Source of the DNA: Prosopocoilus inquinatus | Taxonomy: Eukaryota; Arthropoda; Insecta; Coleoptera; Lucanidae | DNA: 64,000 bases | Assembly: GCA_036172665.1 (NCBI GenBank) | Contig: CM069873.1 | Span: forward strand, 45,540,001 to 45,604,000 | Reading direction: 5' to 3' | Shown: piece by piece, positions 13,201-26,452 of the stretch | Numbering within the stretch: the first letter of the stretch is position 1 | Layout: each line of letters starts with the position of its first letter | Made by a program: the position numbers and the translations under genes | Notes under the pieces: model-generated | The model's input: the letters and a program-made list of their open reading frames with translations, nothing else | Told to the model about the DNA's origin: nothing | The model's database searches: none

Positions 13201-15921
13201 AACGAAACAACACGCATTAGCGTTGTTCCTGTGATGTATCTAATCGATCCTTACTCATCTATCATGTTATTTGACGTTTGGATGGACTCCAGTAACTCTG
13301 ATGTGAGATACAAAGTATTCGGACGCAGCAGAAGCTGCACATAGTTTTAAACGATACAACACGCATTAGCGTTGTTCCTGTGATGTATCTAATCGATCCT
13401 TACTCATCTATCATGTTATTTGGCGTTTCGATGGACTCCAGTAACTCTGACGTGAGATACAAAGTTTTCGGACGCAGCAGAAGCTGGAAATAGTTTTGAA
13501 CGAAACAACACGTATTAGCGTTGTTCCTGTGATGTATCTAATCGATCCTTACTTAGCTACTATGTTATTTGACGTTTCGATGGACTCCAATAACTCTGAT
13601 GTGAGATACAAAGTTTTCGGACGCAGCAGAAGCTGGAAATAGTTTTAAACGAAACAACACGCATTAGGGTTGTTCCTGTGATGTATCTAATCGATCCTTA
13701 CTCATCTATCATTTTATTTGACGTTTGGATGGACTCCAGTAACTCTGATGTGAGATACAAAGTTTTCGAACGCAGCAGAAGCTGGAGATAGTTTCAAACG
13801 AAACAACACGCATTAGCGTTGTTCCTGTGATGTATCTAATCGATCCTTACTCATCTATCATGTTATTTGGCGTTTCGATGGACTCCAGTAACTCTGATGT
13901 GAGATACAAAGTTTTTGGACGCAGCAGAAGCTGGAAATAGTTTTGAACGAAACAACACGTATTAGCGTTGTTCCTGTGATGTATCTAATCGATCCTTAGT
14001 TAGCTACTATGTTATTTGACGTTTCGATGGACTCCAATAACTCTAATGTGAGATACGAAATTTTCGGACGCAGCAGAAGCTGGAAATAGTTTTAAACGAA
14101 ACAACACGTATTAGCGTTGTTCCTGTGATGTATCTAATCGATCCTTACTTAGCTACAATGTCATTTGACGTTTCGATGGACTCCAGTAACTCTAATGTGA
14201 GATACGAAATTTTCGGACGCAGCAGAAGCTGGAAATAGTTTTAAACGAAACAACACGTATTAGCGTTGTTCCTGTGATGTATCTAATCGATCCTTACTCA
14301 TCTATCATGTTATTTGACGTTTGGATGGACTCCAGTAACTCTGATGTGAGATACAAAGTTTTCGAACGCAGCAGAAGCTGGAGATAGTTTCAAACGAAAC
14401 AACACGCATTAGCGTTGTTCCTGTGATGTATCTAATCGATCCTTACTCATCTATCATGTTATTTGGCGTTTCGATGGACTCCAGTAACTCTGATGTGAGA
14501 TACAAAGTTTTCGGACGCAGCAGAAGCTGGAAATAGTTTTGAACGAAACAACACGTATTAGCGTTGTTCCTGTGATGTATCTAATCGATCCTTAGTTAGC
14601 TACTATGTTATTTGACGTTTCGATGGACTCCAATAACTCTAATGTGAGATACGAAATTTTCGGACGCAGCAGAAGCTGGAAATAGTTTTAAACGAAACAA
14701 CACGTATTAGCGTTGTTCCTGTGATGTATCTAATCGATCCTTACACATCTATCATGTTATTTGACGTTTCGATGGACTCTAGTAACTCTAATGTGAGATA
14801 CGAAATTTTCGGACGCAGCAGAAGCTGGAAATAGTTTTAAACGAAACAACACGCATTAGCGTTGTTCGTGTGATGTATCTAATCGATCCTTACTCATCTA
14901 TCATGTTATTTGACGTTTGGATGGACTCCAGTAACTCTGATGTGAGATACAAAGTTCTCGGTCGCAGCAGAAGCTGGAAATAATTTTGAACGAAACAACA
15001 CGTATTAGCGTTGTTCCTGTGATGTATCTAATCGATCCTTACTTATCTACTATGTTATTTGACGTTTCGATGGACTCTAGTAACTCTGATGTGAGATACG
15101 AAGTTTTTGGACGCAGCAGAAGCTGGAAATAGTTTTAAACGAAACAACACGCATTAGCGTTGTTCCTGTGATGTATCTAATCGATCCTTGCTCATCTATC
15201 ATGTGATTTGACGTTTGGATGGACTCTAGTAACTCTGATGTTAGATACGAAGTTTTTGGACGCAGCAGGAGCTGGAAATAGTTTTAAACGAAACAGCACG
15301 CATTAGCGTTGTTCCTGTGATGTATCTAATCGATCCTTACTTAGCTACTATGTTATTTCACGTTTCGATGGACTCCAGTAACTCTAATGTGAGATACGAA
15401 ATTTTCGGACGCAGCAGAAGCTGGAAATAGTTTTAAACGAAACAACACGCATTAGCGTTGTTCCTGTGATGTATCTAATCGATCCTTACTCATCTATCAT
15501 GTTATTTGGCGTTTCGATGGGCTCCAGTAACTTTGATGTGAGATACGAAGTTCTCGGAAGCAGCTGAAGCTGGAAATAGTTTTAAATGAAACAACACGTA
15601 CTAGCGTTGTTCCTGTGATGTATCTAATCGATCCTTACTCATCTATCATGTTATTTGACGTTTGGATGGACTCCAGTAACTCTGATGTGAGATACGAAGT
15701 TTTTGGACGCAGCAGGAGCTGGAAATAGTTTTAAACGAAACAACACGTATTAGCGTTGTTCCTGTGATGTATCTAATCGATCCTTACTTAGCTACAATGT
15801 TATTTGACGTTTCGGTGGACTCCAGTAACTCTAATGTGAGATACGAAATTTTCGGACGCAGCAGAAGCTGGAAATAGTTTTAAACGAAACACACGTATTA
15901 GCGTTGTTCCTGTGATGTATC
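9964..15921 (+). repeat. 20-unit tandem duplication, 2,979-bp period, two copies
   Basis: Copy 1 (about 9,964-12,942) and copy 2 (about 12,943-15,921) match at an offset of 2,979 bp, that is 20 x 149 minus 1. The lost base is in CGAAACACACG at 12,906 and 15,885. Matching landmarks are TTTGAATGG (10,001 and 12,980), AGCTGCACATAG, CATTAGGG with CATTTTATTT, CTACAATGTCATTTG, CATGTGATTTG, and GGGCTCC with CGGAAGCAGC. The unit order is roughly D-E-F-G-M-N-L-I-A-B-C with repeats. A third, partly truncated copy is at about 33.9-36.4 kb. Confidence 0.85.
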
Positions 15922-17023
15922 TAATCGATCCTTACTCATCTATCATGTTATTTGACGTTTGGATGGACTCCAGTAACTCTGATGTGAAATACAAAGTTTT
16001 CGAACGCAGCAGAAGCTGGAGATAGTTTCAAACGAAACAACACGCATTAGCGTTGTTCCTGTGATGTATCTAATCGATCCTTACTCATCTATCATGTTAT
16101 TTGGCGTTTCGATGGACTCCAGTAACTCTGATGTGAGATACAAAGTTTTCGGACGCAGCAGAAGCTGGAAATAGTTTTGAACGAAACAACACGTATTAGC
16201 GTTGTTCCTGTGATGTATCTAATCGATCCTTAGTTAGCTACTATGTTATTTGACGTTTCGATGGACTCCAATAACTCTAATGTGAGATACGAAATTTTCG
16301 GACGCAGCAGAAGCTGCAAATAGTTTTAAACGAAACAACACGTATTAGCGTTGTTCCTGTGATGTATCTAATCGATCCTTACACATCTATCATGTTATTT
16401 GACGTTTCGATGGACTCTAGTAACTCTAATGTGAGATACGAAATTTTCGGACGCAGCAGAAGCTGGAAATAGTTTTAAACGAAACAACACGCATTAGCGT
16501 TGTTCCTGTGATGTATCTAATCGATCCTTACTCATCTATCATGTTATTTGACGTTTGGATGGACTCCAATAACTCTGATGTGAGATACAAAGTTCTCGGT
16601 CGCAGCAGAAGCTGGAAATAATTTTGAACGAAACAACACGTATTAGCGTTGTTCCTGTGATGTATCTAATCGATCCTTATTTATCTATCATGTTATTTGA
16701 CGTTTCGATGGACTCTAGTAACTCTGATGTTAGATACGAAGTTTTTGGGCGCAGCAGGAGCTCTAAATAGTTTTAAACGAAGCAACACGTATTAGCGTTG
16801 TTCCTGTGATGTATCTAATCGATCCTTACTTATCTATCATGTTATTTGACGTTTGGATAGACTCCAGTAACTCTGATGTGAGATACAAAGTTTTCGGACG
16901 CAGCAGAAGCTGGAGATAGTTTTAAACGAAACAACACGCATTAGCGTTGTTCCTGTGATGTATCTAATCGATCCTTACTCATCTATCATGTTATTTGGCG
17001 TTTCGATGGACTCCAGTAACTCT
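13514..17023 (+). repeat. Duplicated segment S, copy 1 (about 3.5 kb)
   Basis: This part matches 33,919-37,428 at an offset of 20,405 bp, including the rare CGAAACACACG at 15,885 and 36,290. After 17,023 the match resumes at 38,174 with an offset of 21,150, because five extra units (745 bp) lie between 37,429 and 38,173 in the downstream copy. It overlaps copy 2 of the 2,979-bp duplication, so the array is a mosaic of nested events. Confidence 0.8.
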
Positions 17024-17367
17024 GACGTGAGATACAAAGTTTTCGGACGCAGCAGAAGCTGGAAATAGTTTTGAACGAAACAACACGTATTAGCGTTGTT
17101 CCTGTGATGTATCTAATCGATCCTTACTTAGCTACTATGTTATTTGACGTTTCGATGGACTCCAATAACTCTGATGTGAGATACAAAGTTTTCGGACGCA
17201 GCAGAAGCTGGAAATAGTTTTAAACGAAACAACACGCATTTGGGTTGTTCCTGTGATGTATCTAATCGATCCTTACTCATCTATCATTTTATTTGACGTT
17301 TGGATGGACTCCAGTAACTCTGATGTGAGATACAAAGTTTACGGACGCAGCAGAGGCTGGAAATAGA
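15922..17367 (+). repeat. Satellite units between the 2,979-bp and 4.6-kb duplications
   Basis: About ten ordinary units. In order they are of type I (with GTGAAATAC), A, B (with AGCTGCAAATAG), C, D, a TTTATCTATC unit ending CAGGAGCTCTAAATAG, a TTTGGATAGACTCC unit, A (GACGTGAG), an H-like unit, and a CATTTGGGTTG/CATTTTATTT unit. The last carries AAAGTTTACGG and CAGAGGCTGG. No other feature is seen. Confidence 0.75.
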
Positions 17368-20300
17368 TTTAAACGAAACAACACGCATTACCGTTGTTCC
17401 TGTGATGTATCTAATCGATCCTTACTCATCTATCATGTTATTTGGCGTTTCGATGGACTCCAGTAACTTTGATGTAAGATACGAAGTTCTCGGACGCAGC
17501 TGAAGCTAGAAATAGTTTTAAACGAAACAACACGCATTAGCGTTGTTCCTGTGCTGTGTCTAATCGATCCTTACTCATCTATCATGTTATTTGGCGTTTC
17601 GATGGAATCGAGTAACTTTGATGTGAGATACGAAGTTCTCGGACGCAGCTGAAGCTAGAAATAGTTTTAAACGAAACAACACGCATTAGCGTTGTTCCTG
17701 TGATGAATGTAATCGATCCTTACTCATCTATCATGTTATTTGACGTTTGGATGGGCTCCAGTAACTCTGAAGTGAGATACGAAGTTCTTGGACGCAGCTG
17801 AAGCTAGAAATAGTTTTAAACGAAACAACACGCATTAGCGTTGTTCCTGTGATGAATGTAATCGATCCTTACTCATCTATCATGTTATTTGACGTTTCGA
17901 TGGACTCTAGTAACTCTGATGTAAGATACGAAGTTCTCGGACGCAGCAGAAGCGGGAAATAGTTTTGAACGAAACAACACGTATTAGCGTTGTTCCTGTG
18001 ATGTATCTCATCGATCCTTACTTAGCTACTATGTTATTTGACGTTTCGATGGGCTCCAGTAACTCTAATGTGAGATACGAAATTTTCGGACGCAGCAGAA
18101 GCTGGAAATAATTTTAAACGAAACAACACGTATTAGCGTTGTTCCTGTGATGTATCTAATCGATCCTTACTCATCTATCATGTTATTTGACGTTTCGATG
18201 GACTCTAGTAACTCTGATGTGAGATACGAAGTTTTTGGACGCAGCAGGAGCTGGAAATAGTTTTAAACGAAACAGCACGCATTAGCGTTGTTCCTGTGAT
18301 GTATCTAATCGATCCTTATTTATCTATCATGTTATTTGACGTTTCGATGGACTCTAGTAACTCTGATGTAAGATACGAAGTTTTTGGGCGCAGCAGGAGC
18401 TGGAAATAGTTTTAAACGAAACAACACGCATTAGGGTTGTTCCTGTGATGTATCTAATCGATCCTTACTTAGCTACTATGTTATTTGACGTTTCGATGGA
18501 CTCCAATAACTCTGATGTGAGATACAAAGTTTTCGGACGCAGCAGAAGCTGGAAATAGTTTTAAAAGAAACAACACGCATTAGGGTTGTTCCTGTGATGT
18601 ATCTAATCGATCCTTACTCATCTATCATGTTATTTGACGTTTCGATGGACTCTAGTATCTCTGATGTGAGATACGAAGTTTTTGGACGCAGCAGGAGCTG
18701 GAAATAGTTTTAAACGAAACAACACGCATTAGCGTTGTTCCTGTGATGTATCTAATCGATCCTTACTCATCTATCATGTTATTTGGCGTTACGATGGACT
18801 CCAGTAACTCTGATGTGAAATACAAAGTTTTCGGACGCAGCAGAAGCTGGAAATAGTTTTGAACGAAACAACACGTATTAGCGTTGTTCCTGTGATGTAT
18901 CTAATCGATCCTTACTCATCTATCATGTTATTTGACGTTTGGATGGACTCTAGTAACTCTGATGTGAGATACGAAGTTTTTGGACGCAGCAGGAGCTGGA
19001 AATAGTTTTAAACGAAACAGCACGCATTAGCGTTGTTCCTGTGATGTATCTAATCGATCCTTATTTATCTATCATGTTATTTGACGTTTCGATGGACTCT
19101 AGTAACTCTGATGTAAGTTACGAAGTTTTTGGGCGCAGCAGGAGCTGGAAATAGTTTTAAACGAAGCAACACGTATTAGCGTTGTTGCTGTGATGTATCT
19201 AATCGATCCTTACTTAGCTACTATGTTATTTCACGTTTCGATGGACTCCAGTAACTCTAATGTGAGATACGAAATTTTCGGACGCAGCAGAAGCTGGAAA
19301 TAGTTTTAAACGAAACAACACGCATTAGCGTTGTTCCTGTGATGTATCTAATCGATCCTTATTTATCTATCATGTTATTTGACGTTCCGATGGACTCTAG
19401 TAACTCTGATGTGAGGTACGAAGTTTTTGGGCGCAGCAGGAGCTCTAAATAGTTTTAAACGAAGCAACACGTATTAGCGTTGTTCCTGTGATGTATCTAA
19501 TCGATCCTTACTTATCTATCATGTTATTTGACGTTTGGATGGACTCCAGTAACTCTGATGTGAGATACAAAGTTTTCGGACGCAGCAGAAGCTGGAGATA
19601 GTTTTAAACGAAACAACACGCATTAGCGTTGTTCCTGTGATGTATCTAATCGATCCTTACTCATCTATCATGTTATTTGGCGTTTCGATGGACTCCAGTA
19701 ACTCTGACGTGAGATACAATGTTTTCGGACGCAGCAGAAGCTGGAAATAGTTTTGAACGAAACAACACGTATTAGCGTTGTTCCTGTGATGTATCTAATC
19801 GATCCTTACTTAGCTACTATGTTATTTGACGTTTCGATGGACTCCAATAACTCTGATGTGAGATACAAAGTTTTCGGACGCAGCAGAAGCTGGAAATAGT
19901 TTTAAACGAAACAACACGCATTAGGGTTGTTCCTGTGATGTATCTAATCGATCCTTACTCATCTATCATGTTATTTGGCGTCTCGATGGACTCCAGTAAC
20001 TCTGATGTGAGATACAAAGTTTTCGGACGCAGCAGAAGCTGGAAATAGTTTTGAACGAAACAACACGTATTAGCGTTGTTCCTGTGATGTATCTAATCGA
20101 TCCTTACTTATCTACAATGTTATTTGACGTTTCGATGGACTCCAGTAACTCTGATGTGATACAAAGTTTACGGACGCAGCAGAAGCTGGAAATAGTTTTA
20201 AACGAAACAACACGCATTACCGTTGTTCCTGTGATGTATCTAATCGATCCTTACTCATCTATCATGTTATTTGGCGTTTCGATGGACTCCGGTAACTCTG

Positions 20301-23300
20301 ATGTGAGATACAAAGTTTTCGGACGCAGCTGAAGCTAGAAATAATTTTAAACGAAACAACACGCATTAGCGTTGTTCCTGTGATGTATTTAATCGATCCT
20401 TACTCATCTATCATGTTATTTGACGTTTGAATGGACTCCAGTAACTCTGATGTGAGATACAAAGTTCTCGGACGCAGCAGAAGCTGGAGATAGTTTTAAA
20501 CGATACAACACGCATTAGCGTTGTTCCTGTGATGTATCTAATCGATCCTTACTCATCTATCATGTTATTTGACGTTTCGATGGACTCTAGTAACTCTGAT
20601 GTGAGATACGAAGTTCTCGGACGCAGCTGAAGCTAGAAATAATTTTAAACGAAACAACACGCATTAGCGTTGTTCCTGTGATGTATCTAATCGATCCTTA
20701 CTCATCTATCATGTTATTTGGCGTTACGATGGACTCCAGTAACTCTGATGTGAGATACAAAGTTTTCGGACGCAGCAGAAGCTGGAAATAGTTTTGAACG
20801 AAACAACACGTATTAGCGTTGTTCCTGTGATGTATCTAATCGATCCTTACTTAGCTACTATGTTATTTGACGTTTCGATGGACTCCAATAACTCTAATGT
20901 GAGATACGAAATTTTCGGACGCAGCAGAAGCTGGAAATAGTTTTAAACGAAACAACACGTATTAGCGTTGTTCCTGTGATGTATCTAATCGATCCTTACT
21001 CATCTATCATGTTATTTGAAGTTTCGATGGACTCTAGTAACTCTGATGTGAGATACGAAGTTTTTGGACGCAGCAGTAGCTGGAAATAGTTTTAAACGAA
21101 ACAACACGCATTAGTGTTGTTCCTGTGATGTATCTAATCGATCCTTACTCATCTATCATGTTATTTGACGTTTGGATGGACTCTAGTAACTCTGATGTGA
21201 GATACGATGTTTTTGGACGCAGCAGGAGCTGGAAATAGTTTTAAACGAAACAACACGCATTAGCGTTGTTCGTGTGATGTATCTAATCGATCCTTATTTA
21301 TCTATCATGTTATTTGACGTTTCGATGGACTCTAGTAACTCTGATGTAAGATACGAAGTTTTTGGGCGCAGCAGGAGCTGGAAATAGTTTTAAACGAAGC
21401 AACACGTATTAGCGTTGTTCCTGTGATGTATCTAATCGATCCTTGCTTATCTATCATGTTATTTGACGTTTGGATGGACTCCAGTAACTCTGATGTGAGA
21501 TACAAAGTTTTCGGACGCAGCAGAAGCTGGAGATAGTTTTAAACGAAACAACACGCATTAGCGTTGTCCCTGTGATGTATCTAATCGATCCTTACTCATC
21601 TATCATGTTATTTGGCGTTTCGATGGACTCCAGTAACTCTGATGTGAGATACAAAGTTTTCGGACGCAGCAGAAGCTGGAAATAGTTTTGAACGAAACAA
21701 CACGTATTAGCGTTGTTCCTGTGATGTATCTAATCGATCCTTACTTAGCTACTATGTTATTTGACGTTTCGATGGACTCCAATAACTCTAATGTGAGATA
21801 CGAAATTTTCGGACGCAGCAGAAGCTGGAAATAGTTTTAAAGGAAACAACACGTATTAGCGTTGTTCCTGTGATGTATCTAATCGATCCTTACTCATCTA
21901 TCATGTTATTTGGCGTTTCGATGGACTCCAGTAACTCTGATGTGAGATACAAAGTTTTCGGACGCAGCAGAAGCTGGAAATAGTTTTAAACGAAACAACA
22001 CGCATTACCGTTGTTCCTGTGATGTATCTAATCGATCCTTACTCATCTATCATGTTATTTGGCGTTTCGATGGACTCCAGTAACTTTGATGTAAGATACG
22101 AAGTTCTCGGACGCAGCTGAAGCTAGAAATAGTTTTAAACGAAACAACACGCATTAGCGTTGTTCCTGTGCTGTGTCTAATCGATCCTTACTCATCTATC
22201 ATGTTATTTGGCGTTTCGATGGAATCGAGTAACTTTGATGTGAGATACGAAGTTCTCGGACGCAGCTGAAGCTAGAAATAGTTTTAAACGAAACAACACG
22301 CATTAGCGTTGTTCCTGTGATGAATGTAATCGATCCTTACTCATCTATCATGTTATTTGACGTTTGGATGGGCTCCAGTAACTCTGAAGTGAGATACGAA
22401 GTTCTTGGACGCAGCTGAAGCTAGAAATAGTTTTAAACGAAACAACACGCATTAGCGTTGTTCCTGTGATGAATGTAATCGATCCTTACTCATCTATCAT
22501 GTTATTTGACGTTTCGATGGACTCTAGTAACTCTGATGTAAGATACGAAGTTCTCGGACGCAGCAGAAGCGGGAAATAGTTTTGAACGAAACAACACGTA
22601 TTAGCGTTGTTCCTGTGATGTATCTCATCGATCCTTACTTAGCTACTATGTTATTTGACGTTTCGATGGGCTCCAGTAACTCTAATGTGAGATACGAAAT
22701 TTTCGGACGCAGCAGAAGCTGGAAATAATTTTAAACGAAACAACACGTATTAGCGTTGTTCCTGTGATGTATCTAATCGATCCTTACTCATCTATCATGT
22801 TATTTGACGTTTCGATGGACTCTAGTAACTCTGATGTGAGATACGAAGTTTTTGGACGCAGCAGGAGCTGGAAATAGTTTTAAACGAAACAGCACGCATT
22901 AGCGTTGTTCCTGTGATGTATCTAATCGATCCTTATTTATCTATCATGTTATTTGACGTTTCGATGGACTCTAGTAACTCTGATGTAAGATACGAAGTTT
23001 TTGGGCGCAGCAGGAGCTGGAAATAGTTTTAAACGAAACAACACGCATTAGGGTTGTTCCTGTGATGTATCTAATCGATCCTTACTTAGCTACTATGTTA
23101 TTTGACGTTTCGATGGACTCCAATAACTCTGATGTGAGATACAAAGTTTTCGGACGCAGCAGAAGCTGGAAATAGTTTTAAACGAAACAACACGCATTAG
23201 GGTTGTTCCTGTGATGTATCTAATCGATCCTTACTCATCTATCATGTTATTTGACGTTTCGATGGACTCTAGTATCTCTGAAGTGAGATACGAAGTTTTT

Positions 23301-26300
23301 GGACGCAGCAGGAGCTGGAAATAGTTTTGAACGAAACAACACGTATTAGCGTTGTTCCTGTGATGTATCTAATCGATCCTTACTCATCTATCATGTTATT
23401 TGACGTTTGGATGGACTCTAGTAACTCTGATGTGAGATACGAAGTTTTTGGACGCAGCAGGAGCTGGAAATAGTTTTAAACGAAACAGCACGCATTAGCG
23501 TTGTTCCTGTGATGTATCTAATCGATCCTTATTTATCTATCATGTTATTTGACGTTTCGATGGACTCTAGTAACTCTGATGTAAGTTACGAAGTTTTTGG
23601 GCGCAGCAGGAGCTGGAAATAGTTTTAAACGAAGCAACACGTATTAGCGTTGTTGCTGTGATGTATCTAATCGATCCTTACTTAGCTACTATGTTATTTC
23701 ACGTTTCGATGGACTCCAGTAACTCTAATGTGAGATACGAAATTTTCGGACGCAGCAGAAGCTGGAAATAGTTTTAAACGAAACAACACGCATTAGCGTT
23801 GTTCCTGTGATGTATCTAATCGATCCTTATTTATCTATCATGTTATTTGACGTTCCGATGGACTCTAGTAACTCTGATGTGAGGTACGAAGTTTTTGGGC
23901 GCAGCAGGAGCTCTAAATAGTTTTAAACGAAGCAACACGTATTAGCGTTGTTCCTGTGATGTATCTAATCGATCCTTACTTATCTATCATGTTATTTGAC
24001 GTTTGGATGGACTCCAGTAACTCTGATGTGAGATACAAAGTTTTCGGACGCAGCAGAAGCTGGAGATAGTTTTAAACGAAACAACACGCATTAGCGTTGT
24101 TCCTGTGATGTATCTAATCGATCCTTACTCATCTATCATGTTATTTGGCGTTTCGATGGACTCCAGTAACTCTGACGTGAGATACAATGTTTTCGGACGC
24201 AGCAGAAGCTGGAAATAGTTTTGAACGAAACAACACGTATTAGCGTTGTTCCTGTGATGTATCTAATCGATCCTTACTTAGCTACTACGTTATTTGACGT
24301 TTCGATGGACTCCAATAACTCTGATGTGAGATACAAAGTTTTCGGACGCAGCAGAAGCTGGAAATAGTTTTAAACGAAACAACACGCATTAGGGTTGTTC
24401 CTGTGATGTATCTAATCGATCCTTACTCATCTATCATGTTATTTGGCGTCTCGATGGACTCCAGTAACTCTGATGTGAGATACAAAGTTTTCGGACGCAG
24501 CAGAAGCTGGAAATAGTTTTGAACGAAACAACACGTATTAGCGTTGTTCCTGTGATGTATCTAATCGATCCTTACTTATCTACAATGTTATTTGACGTTT
24601 CGATGGACTCCAGTAACTCTGATGTGATACAAAGTTTACGGACGCAGCAGAAGCTGGAAATAGTTTTAAACGAAACAACACGCATTACCGTTGTTCCTGT
24701 GATGTATCTAATCGATCCTTACTCATCTATCATGTTATTTGGCGTTTCGATGGACTCCGGTAACTCTGATGTGAGATACAAAGTTTTCGGACGCAGCTGA
24801 AGCTAGAAATAATTTTAAACGAAACAACACGCATTAGCGTTGTTCCTGTGATGTATTTAATCGATCCTTACTCATCTATCATGTTATTTGACGTTTGAAT
24901 GGACTCCAGTAACTCTGATGTGAGATACAAAGTTCTCGGACGCAGCAGAAGCTGGAGATAGTTTTAAACGATACAACACGCATTAGCGTTGTTCCTGTGA
25001 TGTATCTAATCGATCCTTACTCATCTATCATGTTATTTGACGTTTCGATGGACTCTAGTAACTCTGATGTGAGATACGAAGTTCTCGGACGCAGCTGAAG
25101 CTAGAAATAATTTTAAACGAAACAACACGCATTAGCGTTGTTCCTGTGATGTATCTAATCGATCCTTACTCATCTATCATGTTATTTGGCGTTACGATGG
25201 ACTCCAGTAACTCTGATGTGAGATACAAAGTTTTCGGACGCAGCAGAAGCTGGAAATAGTTTTGAACGAAACAACACGTATTAGCGTTGTTCCTGTGATG
25301 TATCTAATCGATCCTTACTTAGCTACTATGTTATTTGACGTTTCGATGGACTCCAATAACTCTAATGTGAGATACGAAATTTTCGGACGCAGCAGAAGCT
25401 GGATATAGTTTTAAACGAAACAACACGTATTAGCGTTGTTCCTGTGATGTATCTAATCGATCCTTACTCATCTATCATGTTATTTGAAGTTTCGATGGAC
25501 TCTAGTAACTCTGATGTGAGATACGAAGTTTTTGGACGCAGCAGTAGCTGGAAATAGTTTTAAACGAAACAACACGCATTAGTGTTGTTCCTGTGATGTA
25601 TCTAATCGATCCTTACTCATCTATCATGTTATTTGACGTTTGGATGGACTCTAGTAACTCTGATGTGAGATACGATGTTTTTGGACGCAGCAGGAGCTGG
25701 AAATAGTTTTAAACGAAACAACACGCATTAGCGTTGTTCGTGTGATGTATCTAATCGATCCTTATTTATCTATCATGTTATTTGACGTTTCGATGGACTC
25801 TAGTAACTCTGATGTAAGATACGAAGTTTTTGGGCGCAGCAGGAGCTGGAAATAGTTTTAAACGAAGCAACACGTATTAGCGTTGTTCCTGTGATGTATC
25901 TAATCGATCCTTGCTTATCTATCATGTTATTTGACGTTTGGATGGACTCCAGTAACTCTGATGTGAGATACAAAGTTTTCGGACGCAGCAGAAGCTGGAG
26001 ATAGTTTTAAACGAAACAACACGCATTAGCGTTGTTCCTGTGATGTATCTAATCGATCCTTACTCATCTATCATGTTATTTGGCGTTTCGATGGACTCCA
26101 GTAACTCTGATGTGAGATACAAAGTTTTCGGACGCAGCAGAAGCTGGAAATAGTTTTGAACGAAACAACACGTATTAGCGTTGTTCCTGTGATGTATCTA
26201 ATCGATCCTTACTTAGCTACTATGTTATTTGACGTTTCGATGGACTCCAATAACTCTAATGTGAGATACGAAATTTTCGGACGCAGCAGAAGCTGGAAAT

Positions 26301-26452
26301 AGTTTTAAAGGAAACAACACGTATTAGCGTTGTTCCTGTGATGTATCTAATTGATCCTTACTCATCTATCATGTTATTTGGCGTTTCGATGGACTCCAGT
26401 AACTCTGATGTGAGATACAAAGTTTTCGGACGCAGCAGAAGCTGGAAATAGT
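17368..26452 (+). repeat. 31/30-unit tandem duplication (4,617 and 4,468 bp)
   Basis: Copy 1 spans about 17,368-21,984 and copy 2 about 21,985-26,452. The offset is 4,617 bp at the GTGCTGTGTC landmark (17,551 to 22,168) but 4,468 bp further on (20,051 to 24,519). The 149-bp difference is one whole unit, with GGCGTTACG and GTGAAATAC, present near 18,709-18,857 and absent from copy 2. Copy 2 instead joins CAGGAGCTGG straight to TTTTGAACG near 23,320. Each copy contains a Q cassette and then the first part of segment P. Confidence 0.85.
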
